Assembly (NCBI RefSeq): GCF_004322755.1
Contig: NZ_CP036401.1
Coordinates: forward strand, 6,200,001-6,264,000
Reading direction: 5' to 3'
Source: Pseudoduganella albidiflava
GTDB lineage: Bacteria > Pseudomonadota > Gammaproteobacteria > Burkholderiales > Burkholderiaceae_D
Length of the DNA stretch: 64,000 nt
The position numbers and the translations under genes were made by a program. The notes below the pieces were generated by a model. That model was not told the DNA's origin. It searched no databases and worked only from the letters and a program-made list of their open reading frames with translations. Shown here piece after piece: positions 51,419-59,744 of the stretch (the stretch's first letter is position 1; each line of letters opens with the position of its first letter).

Positions 51419-51440
51419 AATTTATCTCGAGGAGTTCAAT

Positions 51441-51719
51441 ATGGCTGCTACCACCATGATTCATGTCCGTGTGGACGAGAACATCAAGAAGCAAGCGGCG
51501 GAAACGCTGTCCGCCATGGGGCTGACCATTTCGGACGCCGTACGTGTGTTCCTCACCCGTGTGGTTGCGGATGAAGAGTTGCCGTTTGCAATCAAAGCGC
51601 CGAATGCGGCCAGCCGGGCGGCCATGGCTGAAGCGAGCGAGCTCGCCGGAAACCGCCGCGCCCGCTTCGCTACGGCGGAGGAACTGATCAATGACCTCGA
51701 AAAAGCCGGCGGCAAGTAA
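51441..51719 (+). CDS. dinJ: DinJ/RelB family antitoxin
   Basis: A 92-aa antitoxin. Residues 5-45 are a ribbon-helix-helix (MIHVRVDENIKKQAAETLSA, MGLTISDAVRVFLTRVV) of the RelB/DinJ family; the C-terminal part (ATAEELINDLEKAG) would wrap the toxin. GAGGAG precedes the ATG at 51441. It overlaps the toxin gene by 29 bp and should repress the pair through the upstream dyad. Confidence 0.9.
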   Translation: MAATTMIHVRVDENIKKQAAETLSAMGLTISDAVRVFLTRVVADEELPFAIKAPNAASRAAMAEASELAGNRRARFATAEELINDLEKAGGK

Positions 51720-52020
51720 ACGGACGCCCCTTCCTCGTGCCAGCGATTACACGAAGCAGTTCCTGAAGGACTGGCAGCGCCTGTCCCATTCGGGCCGGTA
51801 CGACATGAACCGCCTGAAGGAAGCAATGGCGCTGCTCATTGCCAACGACGGCCCACTACCGCCCGAATGGCTCGATCATGCACTGTCAGGTGATTGGCTT
51901 GGCCATCGGGAGTGCCACGTCGGTGGCGACTTCCTGCTCATTTACCTTCTCGACGACAGCGGCAAGCACGGGCAGGTCATCTTCGTGCGCAGTGGCACGC
52001 ATTCCGATCTATTTTCCTGA
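51691..52020 (+). CDS. yafQ: YafQ family mRNA interferase toxin
   Basis: A 109-aa RelE-superfamily ribonuclease that cuts mRNA on the ribosome. The YafQ pattern is intact: YTKQFLKDWQRLSHSGRYDM, L-DHALSGDWLGHRECHVGGDF and the C-terminal GTHSDLF with the catalytic histidine. The N-terminus is longer than usual by about 15 residues (KKPAASKRTPLPRAS). The start overlaps dinJ by 29 bp, which couples their translation. Confidence 0.9.
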   Translation: MTSKKPAASKRTPLPRASDYTKQFLKDWQRLSHSGRYDMNRLKEAMALLIANDGPLPPEWLDHALSGDWLGHRECHVGGDFLLIYLLDDSGKHGQVIFVRSGTHSDLFS

Positions 52021-52215
52021 CGGACGGCTCCGAACGCTCCCGCCTCCGCTGCGCGCAGGATCCCGTGCCAGGTCGGGCACCCCAGGTGGCTCGGCGCCTT
52101 GCACGGCGCCGCGTGCCAATCCATCCCGCATCGCCCGAAGCCAGCGGATCGGTGGTCCAGGACATTCACCCGCGACAGCAGGTAGCATTGATTTGTTTAC
52201 ATGAAAGGACAAAAC

Positions 52216-53037
52216 ATGGCCGAGAATCCGCTTACTCAACAGGAACTATGGAACACCACCGGTGGCAACGCCTGGGTCGACCTGCGCGAACTGCTCGACG
52301 AGATGTTCCGCGGGATCGAGACCCTGCTGGTGGAAGGTGTCGACATCGGCCAGCGGGTGCTGGACGTAGGCTGCGGCACCGGCGGCACCACGCTCGCGCT
52401 GGCGCGCCGCACGGGCCACGCCACCGGCATCGACATCTCGGCGCCGATGATCGCCGTCGCGCGGGCCGAGGCCACTGCCGGGGGCGTGCCTGCCGACTTC
52501 GTGTGTGCGGATGCGCAGCAGTACGGGTTCGTACCGGCCAGCTTCGACGCGCTCGTGTCGCGCTTCGGCGTGATGTTCTTCGAGGATGCCGACGCCGCGT
52601 TCGCGAACCTGCGCCAGGCGGTGCGCAGCGGCGGCACGCTGCGGTTCTTCGCGTGGCGCACTGCCGAGGAGAATCCGTTCATGACTGCCGCCGAGCACGC
52701 GGTGGGCGCGCAACTGCCGGCGCAGCCGCCCCGCAAGCCGGACGATCCTGGCCAGTTCGCGTTTGCCGATGCGGAACGCGTGCACGGCATTCTCGCCGGT
52801 GCCGGCTGGCAGGACATCCGCATCGCGCCGCGCGACGTGCCATGCGCGTTCCCGCAGCGCGACCTGGCCCGCTACGCGACGATGATGGGCCCCGTGGGAC
52901 GCGCGCTGCCGCGGCTCGATGCCGCGGCCCGGGCGGCGATCGTGCCGCAGGCCGTGGCAGCCTTCGCACCGTTCGTCGACGGCGATACCGTGCGCTACAC
53001 GGCGGCGTGCTGGGACGTGAGCGCCACGGCGCCGTGA
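52216..53037 (+). CDS. class I SAM-dependent methyltransferase
   Basis: A 273-aa methyltransferase of the UbiE/methyltransferase-11 type. Motif I is VLDVGCGTGGTTLALARRTG (near residue 45), followed by GIDISAPMIAVARAEA and the post-motif FDALVSRFGVMFFEDADAAF. The N-terminal NTTGGNAWVDLRELLDEM block is common in this subgroup. AAAGGA supports the ATG at 52216; one at 52201 is possible. The substrate is unknown. Convergent with the PAS protein gene. Confidence 0.88.
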   Translation: MAENPLTQQELWNTTGGNAWVDLRELLDEMFRGIETLLVEGVDIGQRVLDVGCGTGGTTLALARRTGHATGIDISAPMIAVARAEATAGGVPADFVCADAQQYGFVPASFDALVSRFGVMFFEDADAAFANLRQAVRSGGTLRFFAWRTAEENPFMTAAEHAVGAQLPAQPPRKPDDPGQFAFADAERVHGILAGAGWQDIRIAPRDVPCAFPQRDLARYATMMGPVGRALPRLDAAARAAIVPQAVAAFAPFVDGDTVRYTAACWDVSATAP

Positions 53038-53041
53038 TCCG

Positions 53042-53488
53042 TCAGGAAGCCACCGGCTCGCTGCGCGCGGCCGCTTCCAGTTCACGCACGCGGGCCTTCA
53101 GGGCCCGCTCCTCGCTCCAGCGCGCGGTATCGTCGCGCACCACGGCGATGACCGACGCCACCTGGCCGGCCGGGTCGTACAGCATGGCGACAGTGAACGC
53201 AATCGACAGCGGCTTGCCTTCCTTGTGCAGCGCGGGCACGCGCAGCAGGTCGTTGCCATAGCGCGTTTCACCGGTGGCCGCCGTCTTGTGATAGCCATCC
53301 CAGTGGCGCTGCCGCTGCCGTTCGGGAATGATCAGGTCGAGCGAGTGGCCGAGCGCGTCGCTGGCCGTGAAGCCGAAGATGCGCGTGGCGGCATCGTTCC
53401 AGAACGTGATCGCGCCGGCCGCATCGCAGACGATGACGCCGTCGCCGATGCCGCGTACCAGCTGTTCGAAGTCGATCTCGGTGGTCAT
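53042..53488 (-). CDS. stand-alone PAS domain protein
   Basis: A 148-aa protein: residues 8-120 are one PAS domain (DGVIVCDAAGAITFWNDAAT, FGFTASDALGHSLDLIIPE, RHWDGYHKTAATGETRYGN) with a PAC-like end (DPAGQVASVIAVVRDDTARW). A helical C-terminus (EERALKARVRELEAAARS) may dimerise. The DxIxP and HWxGY residues resemble those of heme or flavin PAS sensors (FixL-like), but no effector domain is attached. It lies downstream of the oxc-frc terminator, so it has its own promoter. Confidence 0.85.
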   Translation of the reverse strand: MTTEIDFEQLVRGIGDGVIVCDAAGAITFWNDAATRIFGFTASDALGHSLDLIIPERQRQRHWDGYHKTAATGETRYGNDLLRVPALHKEGKPLSIAFTVAMLYDPAGQVASVIAVVRDDTARWSEERALKARVRELEAAARSEPVAS

Positions 53489-53502
53489 GTGAGCTCCTGA
53501 AT

Positions 53503-53534
53503 GAAAAATGCGCGCCTGCTCGTAACAGGCGCGC
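53503..53534 (-). terminator. Rho-independent terminator of oxc-frc
   Basis: A 9-bp stem (GCGCGCCTG / CAGGCGCGC, 53510-53534) with a 7-nt loop. On the minus strand it is followed by ATTTTTC. It lies 34 bp past the frc stop and before the PAS gene. Confidence 0.82.
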
Positions 53535-53567
53535 GAACGGGAAGAACCTGGAAAATCCGACCCGGGG

Positions 53568-54818
53568 TCAGACGACGCGCTGTTCGTGGAGCGCCGCGAT
53601 CTGATTCTGGCTGTAGCCGAGCGACTCGAGGATCTCGTCGGTATGTTCACCCAGCAGTGGCGAGCCCTTGATCTCCACCTTCAGGTCCGAGAACTTGATC
53701 GGGCTGCCCACGGTCAGGTACTTGCCGCGCTCCTTGTGGTCCACCTCGGCGATGGTGCCGCTGGCGCGCAGCGACGGATCGTTGGCCAGCTCCTTCATCG
53801 ACAGCACCGGCGAGCACGGAATGTCGAACTTGCGCAGCACGTCCACCGCCTCGAACTTGGTCTTGTCCTTCAGCCATTCCTCGATGGTACCGAAGATGTC
53901 GAAGATCTTGTCCTGGCGCGCCTGCGCCGTCATGTAGGCGGGATCGTCGATCCACTCTTCCTTGCCGATCGCGCGGCAGATCGGCGCCCAGGCGTGTCCC
54001 TGGATCGTGAAGTAGATATACGCGTTGGGATCGGTTTCCCAGCCCTTGCACTTCAGCACCCAGCCCGGCTGGCCGCCGCCGCCGGCGTTGCCGCCACGCG
54101 GCACCACGTCGGAGAAGGTACCGTGCGGGTACTGCGGATACTCTTCCAGGTAGCCCACGCGGTCCAGGCGCTGCTGGTCGCGCAGCTTCACGCGGCACAG
54201 GTTCAGCACGCTGTCCTGCATCGATACCGCCACCTTCTGGCCGCGGCCCGTGACATCGCGCGAACGCAGCGCCGTCAGGATGCCGATGGCCAGGTGCATG
54301 CCGGTATTGCTGTCGCCCAGCGCGGCGGCGCTGACGGTCGGCGGGCCGTCGTCGAAACCGGTGGTGGACGCCGCGCCGCCGGCGCACTGCGCCACGTTCT
54401 CGTACACCTTCAGGTCCTCGTAATGGTGGCCGTCGCTGAAGCCTTTCACCGACGCCACGATCATGCCGGGGTTCAGCTCGCGGATATGCTCCCATGTGAA
54501 ACCCATCCGGTCCAGCGCGCCGGGACCGAAGTTCTCCACCAGCACGTCGGATTCCTTGATCAGCTTCGTCAGGATCTCCTTGCCCTCGGCGGTCTTGGTG
54601 TCGAGCGTCAGCGAGCGCTTGTTACTGTTCAACATGGTGAAGTACAGCGCATCGACGCCGGGAATGTCGCGCAGCTGCGAACGGGTAACGTCGCCCGCGC
54701 CCGGCCGCTCCACCTTGATCACGTCGGCGCCGAACCAGGCCAGCATCTGGGTGCAGGCGGGGCCGGCCTGGACGTGGGTGAAGTCGATGATCTTGATGCC
54801 TTCCAGTGGCTTGCTCAT
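53568..54818 (-). CDS. frc: formyl-CoA:oxalate CoA-transferase
   Basis: A 416-aa class III CoA-transferase that moves CoA from formyl-CoA to oxalate. The N-terminus [20 protein letters not shown] has the family Gln; the catalytic Asp is in [20 protein letters not shown] (about residue 169). The glycine-rich loop [20 protein letters not shown], which folds over the active site, is intact. Slightly shorter than the Oxalobacter enzyme (428 aa). It follows oxc by about 95 bp and ends at a clear terminator. Confidence 0.94.
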   Translation of the reverse strand: MSKPLEGIKIIDFTHVQAGPACTQMLAWFGADVIKVERPGAGDVTRSQLRDIPGVDALYFTMLNSNKRSLTLDTKTAEGKEILTKLIKESDVLVENFGPGALDRMGFTWEHIRELNPGMIVASVKGFSDGHHYEDLKVYENVAQCAGGAASTTGFDDGPPTVSAAALGDSNTGMHLAIGILTALRSRDVTGRGQKVAVSMQDSVLNLCRVKLRDQQRLDRVGYLEEYPQYPHGTFSDVVPRGGNAGGGGQPGWVLKCKGWETDPNAYIYFTIQGHAWAPICRAIGKEEWIDDPAYMTAQARQDKIFDIFGTIEEWLKDKTKFEAVDVLRKFDIPCSPVLSMKELANDPSLRASGTIAEVDHKERGKYLTVGSPIKFSDLKVEIKGSPLLGEHTDEILESLGYSQNQIAALHEQRVV

Positions 54819-54913
54819 GGTGCAGTCTCCTTGTTGAGGTCTTTGTTCAGTCGTAGCGGGGCCCCGCGCCGGCATTGGTGATGCCGGCGTCGTGGAAAAT
54901 CACAGGTGTGGAT

Positions 54914-56620
54914 TTACTTTTTCGCGGCGCTTTGCGGATTCAGGTTCGTCAGGCGCCCGCTTTCGGTGCCGGCCGTTTCATCGATGACGGCGTTGATCAG
55001 CGCAGGCTTGCCGGCGGCGATCGCCTCCGAAAGTGCCCGCGCCAGTTCTTCCGGCGTGGTGGCGTGGTAGCCGATGCCGCCGAACGCCTCGATCATCTTG
55101 TCGTAGCGGGCATTCTTGACGAATACGGTGGGCGCCACGTCCTTGCCGCCGGTCGGGTTCACGTCCGTACCGCGGTACACGCCGTTGTTGTTGAACACGA
55201 TGGTGGTGACGGGCAGCTCGTAGCGGCAGATCGTCTCCAGCTCCATGCCGGAGAAGCCGAAGGCGCTGTCGCCTTCCACCGCCACCACCGGCTTGCCGCT
55301 GGTGACCGCCGCGCCGATCGCGAAGCCCATGCCGATGCCCATGATGCCCCAGGTGCCCGAATCGAAACGCTTGCGCGGCTGGTACTGGTCGATGATGCTG
55401 CGCGCGAAGTCGAGCGTGTTGGCGCCTTCGTTGACCAGGTTGATGTCCGGGTACTCCTTCAGCACGTCGCGGATCGAACGCAGCGCGCTGTGGAAATTCA
55501 TCGGTACCGGGTTCCTGTCCAGCAGCGCGGCCATCTTCGCCGTGTTCTGTTCCTTGCGCTGGGCGATCGCGCCGAGCCATTCTTCATCCGGCTTGTCGAT
55601 GCCGGCGCCATCGAGCCCCGCCAGCAGCGCGCCCACGCAGGAACCGATGTCGCCGACCAGCGGCGCGGCGATCGCCACGTTGCTGTCCATTTCCGTCGGC
55701 GCGATATCGATCTGCACGAACTGCTTCGGCTTGCCCCAGGTCTTGCCCTTGCCGTGCGCCAGCAGCCAGTTCAGGCGCGCGCCGACCAGCACCACCACAT
55801 CGGCCTCGGCCAGCACGAACGAGCGCGCCGCGGACGCCGACTGCGCATGCGTGTCGGGCAGCAGGCCCTTGGCCATCGACATCGGCAGGTAGGGAATGCC
55901 GGTGCGTTCGACGAAGGCGCGAATGTCGGCATCGGCCTGCGCATAGGCGGCCCCCTTGCCGAGCAGGATCAGCGGCTTCTTCGCGCCCTTCAGCAGTGCC
56001 AGCGCGCGCTCCACCGACTCGGGCGCCGGCAGCTGCCGTGGCGCGGCATCGATCACCTTGACCAGCGAGCGCTGGGCGTGGCCGGCCTCGATCGTCTGCG
56101 CCAGCAGTTGCGCCGGCAGGTCGAGGTACACGCCGCCGGGGCGGCCGGAGACGGCGGCGCGGATGGCCCGCGCGATGCCGATGCCGATGTCTTCGGCCTT
56201 GAGCACGCGGAACGCTGCCTTGCAGTGCGGGCGCGCCACGTTCAGCTGGTCCATCTCCTCGTAGTCGCCCTGCTGCAGGTCGACGATTTCCCGTTCGCTG
56301 GAACCGGAGATCAGGATCATCGGGAAGCAGTTGGTGGTGGCGTTGGCCAACGCGGTCAGCCCGTTCAGGAAGCCCGGTGCCGACACGGTCAGGCAGATGC
56401 CCGGCTTCTTCGTCATGTAGCCGGCGATGGCGGCCGCGTTGCCCGCGTTCTGCTCGTGCCGGAAGCCGATGAAGCGCATGCCTTCGGCCTGCGCCAGGCG
56501 GGCGAGATCGGTGATCGGTATCCCGACCAGGCCGAAGATCGTATCGATGTCGTTGTGTTTCAGCGCATCGATCACCAGGTGGAAGCCGTCGGTGACTTCT
56601 ACCGATACATTGTGGGTCAT
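54914..56620 (-). CDS. oxc: oxalyl-CoA decarboxylase
   Basis: A 568-aa thiamine diphosphate enzyme, the same length as the Oxalobacter formigenes protein. It turns oxalyl-CoA into formyl-CoA and CO2. The ThDP glutamate is in [20 protein letters not shown] (about residue 56); the ThDP/Mg motif is [20 protein letters not shown]...[30 protein letters not shown] and [16 protein letters not shown] are oxalyl-CoA specific. GGAG before the ATG at 56620 supports it over 56632. First gene of oxc-frc, divergent from the Crp/Fnr gene. Confidence 0.96.
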   Translation of the reverse strand: MTHNVSVEVTDGFHLVIDALKHNDIDTIFGLVGIPITDLARLAQAEGMRFIGFRHEQNAGNAAAIAGYMTKKPGICLTVSAPGFLNGLTALANATTNCFPMILISGSSEREIVDLQQGDYEEMDQLNVARPHCKAAFRVLKAEDIGIGIARAIRAAVSGRPGGVYLDLPAQLLAQTIEAGHAQRSLVKVIDAAPRQLPAPESVERALALLKGAKKPLILLGKGAAYAQADADIRAFVERTGIPYLPMSMAKGLLPDTHAQSASAARSFVLAEADVVVLVGARLNWLLAHGKGKTWGKPKQFVQIDIAPTEMDSNVAIAAPLVGDIGSCVGALLAGLDGAGIDKPDEEWLGAIAQRKEQNTAKMAALLDRNPVPMNFHSALRSIRDVLKEYPDINLVNEGANTLDFARSIIDQYQPRKRFDSGTWGIMGIGMGFAIGAAVTSGKPVVAVEGDSAFGFSGMELETICRYELPVTTIVFNNNGVYRGTDVNPTGGKDVAPTVFVKNARYDKMIEAFGGIGYHATTPEELARALSEAIAAGKPALINAVIDETAGTESGRLTNLNPQSAAKK

Positions 56621-56712
56621 GGTTGTCTCCATTTATTGTCGGGGTGCCCGTCGGTTCAGGCGACCTGGCCAGCCGATTCGCCCTGGAACCATCATAGCCA
56701 GCGGCTCTGATT

Positions 56713-56739
56713 TGAATCATTGACCGCGGTCAAGATTCA
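56713..56739. promoter_or_regulatory. palindromic operator candidate of the oxalate regulon
   Basis: TTGACCGCGGTCAA (56720-56733) is a perfect 14-bp palindrome, flanked by TGAATC on the left and GATTCA on the right. It lies between oxc and the Crp/Fnr gene. The related TTGACCGCGGTTAA-GAATCA lies at 61366-61385. Confidence 0.7.
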
Positions 56740-56778
56740 CCGCATGATGACAATCTCGTGTATGTTGGCCGGTTGCAC

Positions 56779-57387
56779 ATGACGCTCATCGCAAATCACC
56801 CCGAACGCAACATCATTCGCGCACAGCTGAAACAGAACATCGTTCTCAAGGAAATGCGCGACAGCGAAATGGCCGCCCTGGAGCCATACCTGACGGTGAC
56901 CAATCACCAGAAGGGCGACCTGCTCCTGAACCAGGGCGTGTACGACATGCAGCAGTACTTCATCCTGGACGGCATCCTCAAGCGGCTGGTCACTAACCAC
57001 GAGGCGAAGGAAATGATCCTGCGCTTCTCCTCCGAGCGCGACATCGAAACCAGCTATGCCGCGTGGTGCCTGAAGACGCCGACGCCGTACAGCATCGTGT
57101 GCATGACGAAGGCGCGGGTGGCCAGCATGCCGCTGTCGCAGTGGGTGGATTTCCTGCAGAGCCACAGCACGGTGAAGCAGGCGTTCGAGTACGAGGTGAT
57201 GAACCTGATGAGCGGCATCATGGCCCACACGATCACGCTGCACCTGCTCGATGCGCCCGGCCGCGTGCACCGCTTCATGCGCAAGTTTCCGGACATGTTC
57301 GAGCGGCTGCCGAAGAAGGAGCTGGCGTACTACCTGAACCTGTCGCCCGAGACGCTGAGCCGGCTGAAGCACCAGGGCAAGATCTAG
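56779..57387 (+). CDS. Crp/Fnr-type regulator of the oxalate genes (predicted)
   Basis: A 202-aa protein. Residues 20-120 are a cyclic-nucleotide-type beta-barrel (YLTVTNHQKGDLLLNQGVYD, YFILDGILKRLVTNHEAKEM) that lacks FNR's iron-sulfur cysteines. Residues 150-200 end in a helix-turn-helix (ERLPKKELAYYLNLSPETLS, RLKHQGKI). The barrel has no clear cAMP-binding RSELA motif, so another ligand, perhaps oxalyl- or formyl-CoA, is plausible. The ATG at 56779 is chosen over a GTG at 56758. It is divergent from oxc and faces the shared palindrome. Confidence 0.85.
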   Translation: MTLIANHPERNIIRAQLKQNIVLKEMRDSEMAALEPYLTVTNHQKGDLLLNQGVYDMQQYFILDGILKRLVTNHEAKEMILRFSSERDIETSYAAWCLKTPTPYSIVCMTKARVASMPLSQWVDFLQSHSTVKQAFEYEVMNLMSGIMAHTITLHLLDAPGRVHRFMRKFPDMFERLPKKELAYYLNLSPETLSRLKHQGKI

Positions 57388-57514
57388 GCATGCAGCGCGG
57401 AAACCATGCCTGGGCTCACTGTCCGGTTACCCCAGGCAGCGAACGAAAACAACAGTTTCCTACCGACACTCACTAAATAAATTTGCCTGATTTTTGAGCG
57501 CGTTTTCATAGACA

Positions 57515-57582
57515 GTCATTCACACATTGAATGACCGTTATGGCTGCCGTCAATTGGACCGGGGGTGTACCGCCTTTATAAT
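57515..57582 (+). promoter_or_regulatory. promoter with upstream dyad for the 49-codon gene
   Basis: TTGGAC (57554) and TATAAT (57577) are 17 bp apart, a strong sigma70 promoter. An 8-bp inverted repeat (GTCATTCA-N5-TGAATGAC, 57515-57535) lies 18 bp upstream of the -35 box, the place for an activator. Confidence 0.7.
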
Positions 57583-57622
57583 CAAAGGCATACACGCTTT
57601 CAACCATTCAAGGAGCAGCAAA

Positions 57623-57772
57623 ATGAACGGCCTCACTGATACCGCAAAGCAACAGAACAACGACTTCTCCCTCGCAGGCCTGATCGCCCAGTTCTTCCAG
57701 CTGGAATGGCGCGACAAGCTGAGCGACCAGCAGCAGGACCGCGAAGAAGCGGCCTACACCTGGGGCCTGTAA
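57623..57772 (+). CDS. orphan small protein, 49 aa
   Basis: A 49-aa protein in its own transcription unit: strong promoter, AAGGAG ribosome site with good spacing before the ATG at 57623, and a terminator right after. The sequence is polar at the start (TDTAKQQNNDFS), hydrophobic in the middle (LAGLIAQFFQLEWRDKL), and ends DREEAAYTWGL. No signal peptide or full membrane helix; an amphipathic helix is likely. I do not recognise a family. It could be a small regulator of an enzyme or a peptide precursor, though no maturation genes are nearby. Confidence 0.75.
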   Translation: MNGLTDTAKQQNNDFSLAGLIAQFFQLEWRDKLSDQQQDREEAAYTWGL

Positions 57773-57789
57773 GGCTCGAGGGGTCACGA

Positions 57790-57822
57790 AAACCGGGACG
57801 ATGCGCTGTCCCGGTTTTTTTT
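57790..57822 (+). terminator. Rho-independent terminator after the 49-codon gene
   Basis: A 10-bp stem (AAACCGGGAC / GTCCCGGTTT) with an 8-nt loop is followed by eight T. It may also stop the convergent panE-like gene, since a short T-run exists on the other strand. Confidence 0.92.
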
Positions 57823-57840
57823 CGTCCGGGCCTGGCGCCG

Positions 57841-58857
57841 TCAGGCCGCCACCGCCTTGTGCAGCCGCACGCCGCCGCGCGCCTCGGCCATCGACTGCTC
57901 CAGCAGCTTCACCAGAGCGTACGCGGAATCGATGTGCGGCGTCGCCGTGCCCGTCATGCGCGCCAGTTCGATCACCGAGCCCACCAGCGCGTCGATCTCC
58001 GGTCCCCGCCCTGCTTCGACATCCTGCAGCATCGACGTCTTGTGCTTGCCGATCTTTTCCGCGCCTTCGATACGGCGGTCCAGCGTGACGCGGAAGGCGA
58101 TGCCCAGCTTGGCCGCCACCGCTTCGGCCTCGCGCATCATGCTAGCGGCCAGGCCGCGCGCCAGCGGGTGCTGGCAAATGTCCACCAGCGTGGAATGCGC
58201 CAGCGCGCTGATCGGATTGAAGCTGAGGTTGCCCCACAGCTTCAGCCAGATCTCGGCGCGGATATTCTCCAGCACCGGTGCCTTCAGGCCCGCATGCTCG
58301 AAGCAGGCGCCAACCCTGCCGGCCCGCTCGCTCGTGCTGCCATCGAGTTCGCCCAGCGGAAACCGGCTGCCCTCGATGTGGCGGATCACGCCGGGCGACA
58401 CCAGCTCCGCCGCCGGATAGACCACGCAGCCGAGGATGCGCGCCGGCGGGATGGCCTGCGCCAGCTGCCCGGCGGGATCGACGCTGAGCACCGGCCGCCC
58501 GTCGAATTCGCCGCCGTGGCGATGGAAGTACCAGAACGGGATGCCGTTCTGCATGGTCACCACCACGGTCTCCGGGCCGAACAGCGCACCGATGCGGCCA
58601 GCGACGTCGGCCACCTGGTGCGCCTTCAGCGCCACGATGACCACGTCCTGCGGGCCCGCGGCCTCGTAGTCGTCGGTGGCGCGCACCTGCGCGGCGATCC
58701 GCACCTGCCCGTCGGCCTCGATCAGCCTGATGCCCCGGTTGCGCAGGGCTTCCAGGTTCGCGCCGCGCACGATGAACGTCACATCCTCGCCCGCCAGCGC
58801 CAGCCGCGCCCCCACCAGTCCACCGATTGCTCCCGCTCCGATCACTGCGATCTTCAT
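57841..58857 (-). CDS. 2-dehydropantoate 2-reductase family protein (PanE/ApbA)
   Basis: A 338-aa NAD(P)-dependent reductase. The Rossmann motif IAVIGAGAIGGLVGARLALA is at residues 3-22; KAHQVADV and the catalytic lysine in AEIWLKLWGNLSFNPISAL follow, and the C-terminal part has KTSMLQDVEAGRGPEIDALV. Family members reduce ketopantoate, but many in catabolic operons act on other 2-oxoacids. It lies 16 bp after the FAH-family gene, in the OxlT unit, so a role on glyoxylate- or oxalate-linked 2-oxoacids is possible. GGGAG favours the ATG at 58857. Confidence 0.85.
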   Translation of the reverse strand: MKIAVIGAGAIGGLVGARLALAGEDVTFIVRGANLEALRNRGIRLIEADGQVRIAAQVRATDDYEAAGPQDVVIVALKAHQVADVAGRIGALFGPETVVVTMQNGIPFWYFHRHGGEFDGRPVLSVDPAGQLAQAIPPARILGCVVYPAAELVSPGVIRHIEGSRFPLGELDGSTSERAGRVGACFEHAGLKAPVLENIRAEIWLKLWGNLSFNPISALAHSTLVDICQHPLARGLAASMMREAEAVAAKLGIAFRVTLDRRIEGAEKIGKHKTSMLQDVEAGRGPEIDALVGSVIELARMTGTATPHIDSAYALVKLLEQSMAEARGGVRLHKAVAA

Positions 58858-58873
58858 CATCTGCTCCCTGGGT

Positions 58874-59641
58874 TTACTCGAAACGGTTGGTGAGCCTGCC
58901 GATGCCGTCGATCTCCACCACGACGGTGCTGCCCGGACGCATCGAGCCCACGCCGACCGACGTGCCGCACAGCAGCAGGTCGCCCGGTTCCAAAGTCATG
59001 TCCTGCGACACGCGGCTGACCAGCTCGGCCGCGGAGAACACCATGTCGTTGACGGGATAGTCCTGCCGCACCTCGCCGTTCAGGATGGTGCGCACCACCA
59101 GCATCGCCGGATCGAGCCCGGTGGCGACGACGGGGCCGAACGGGCAGAAGGTGTCGAAGCCCTTGGCGCGCACCCATTGCGGGAATGTGGGATCGCGCCC
59201 GATGATCTCGCTCACGGTCACGTCGTTGGCGCAGGTGTAGCCGAAGATATGGTCGGGCGCGTTCTCCACGGACACGCCGCTGCAGCTGCGGCCGATCACG
59301 ATCGCCAGCTCGCCTTCGAAGGCTACCTTGCCGTCGCCGCGCGGCTTGCGGATCGTGCCGCCCGGCGCCAGGTACGAGGTGGGCGGCTTCATCAGGTACA
59401 ACGGTTCTTCCGGCGGCGGCAGCCCCAGCTTCTTGCCCAGCGCATGGAAATTGTTCCACATCGCCAGCACCTTGCCCGGCACGACGGGCGTGCACAGCTG
59501 CACCTCGGCCAGGTGGATGGCGATGTCCGTGCGCTGCGGCGCATCGAACATGTCGCCCTTGAAAACGCGGATCTTGTCGCCCTCGAGCGTGCCGAAGCGC
59601 AAGGTGTCGAGATGCGTGAAACGTATCCAGTGCTGGATCAT
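58874..59641 (-). CDS. fumarylacetoacetate hydrolase family protein
   Basis: A 255-aa enzyme of the FAH superfamily. The metal site is AFEGELAIVIGRSC (E), followed by HIFGYTCANDVTVSEIIGRD (the usual GYTxxNDV) and the lysine of WVRAKGFDTFCPFGP; GDLLLCGTSVGVGSMRPGST closes the fold. Members hydrolyse or decarboxylate acylpyruvates and oxaloacetate. With galC giving oxaloacetate and the neighbours handling oxalate, an oxaloacetate or acylpyruvate activity fits. It follows oxlT by about 100 bp. Confidence 0.86.
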   Translation of the reverse strand: MIQHWIRFTHLDTLRFGTLEGDKIRVFKGDMFDAPQRTDIAIHLAEVQLCTPVVPGKVLAMWNNFHALGKKLGLPPPEEPLYLMKPPTSYLAPGGTIRKPRGDGKVAFEGELAIVIGRSCSGVSVENAPDHIFGYTCANDVTVSEIIGRDPTFPQWVRAKGFDTFCPFGPVVATGLDPAMLVVRTILNGEVRQDYPVNDMVFSAAELVSRVSQDMTLEPGDLLLCGTSVGVGSMRPGSTVVVEIDGIGRLTNRFE

Positions 59642-59744
59642 GGGGAGCCTCGTCAGGAACAGTAGGGCGTGGGCAGTCCGCATGCACGCGCGGTGCATGC
59701 GGACTTGCCGGGGGGATGCCGCGGCATTGCCGCGGGGTTGCCGG

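Noticed and set aside
54875..56710. 611-codon open frame antisense to oxc
   Set aside because: oxc is certain from its motifs and exact length; the opposite frame is a compositional artefact.
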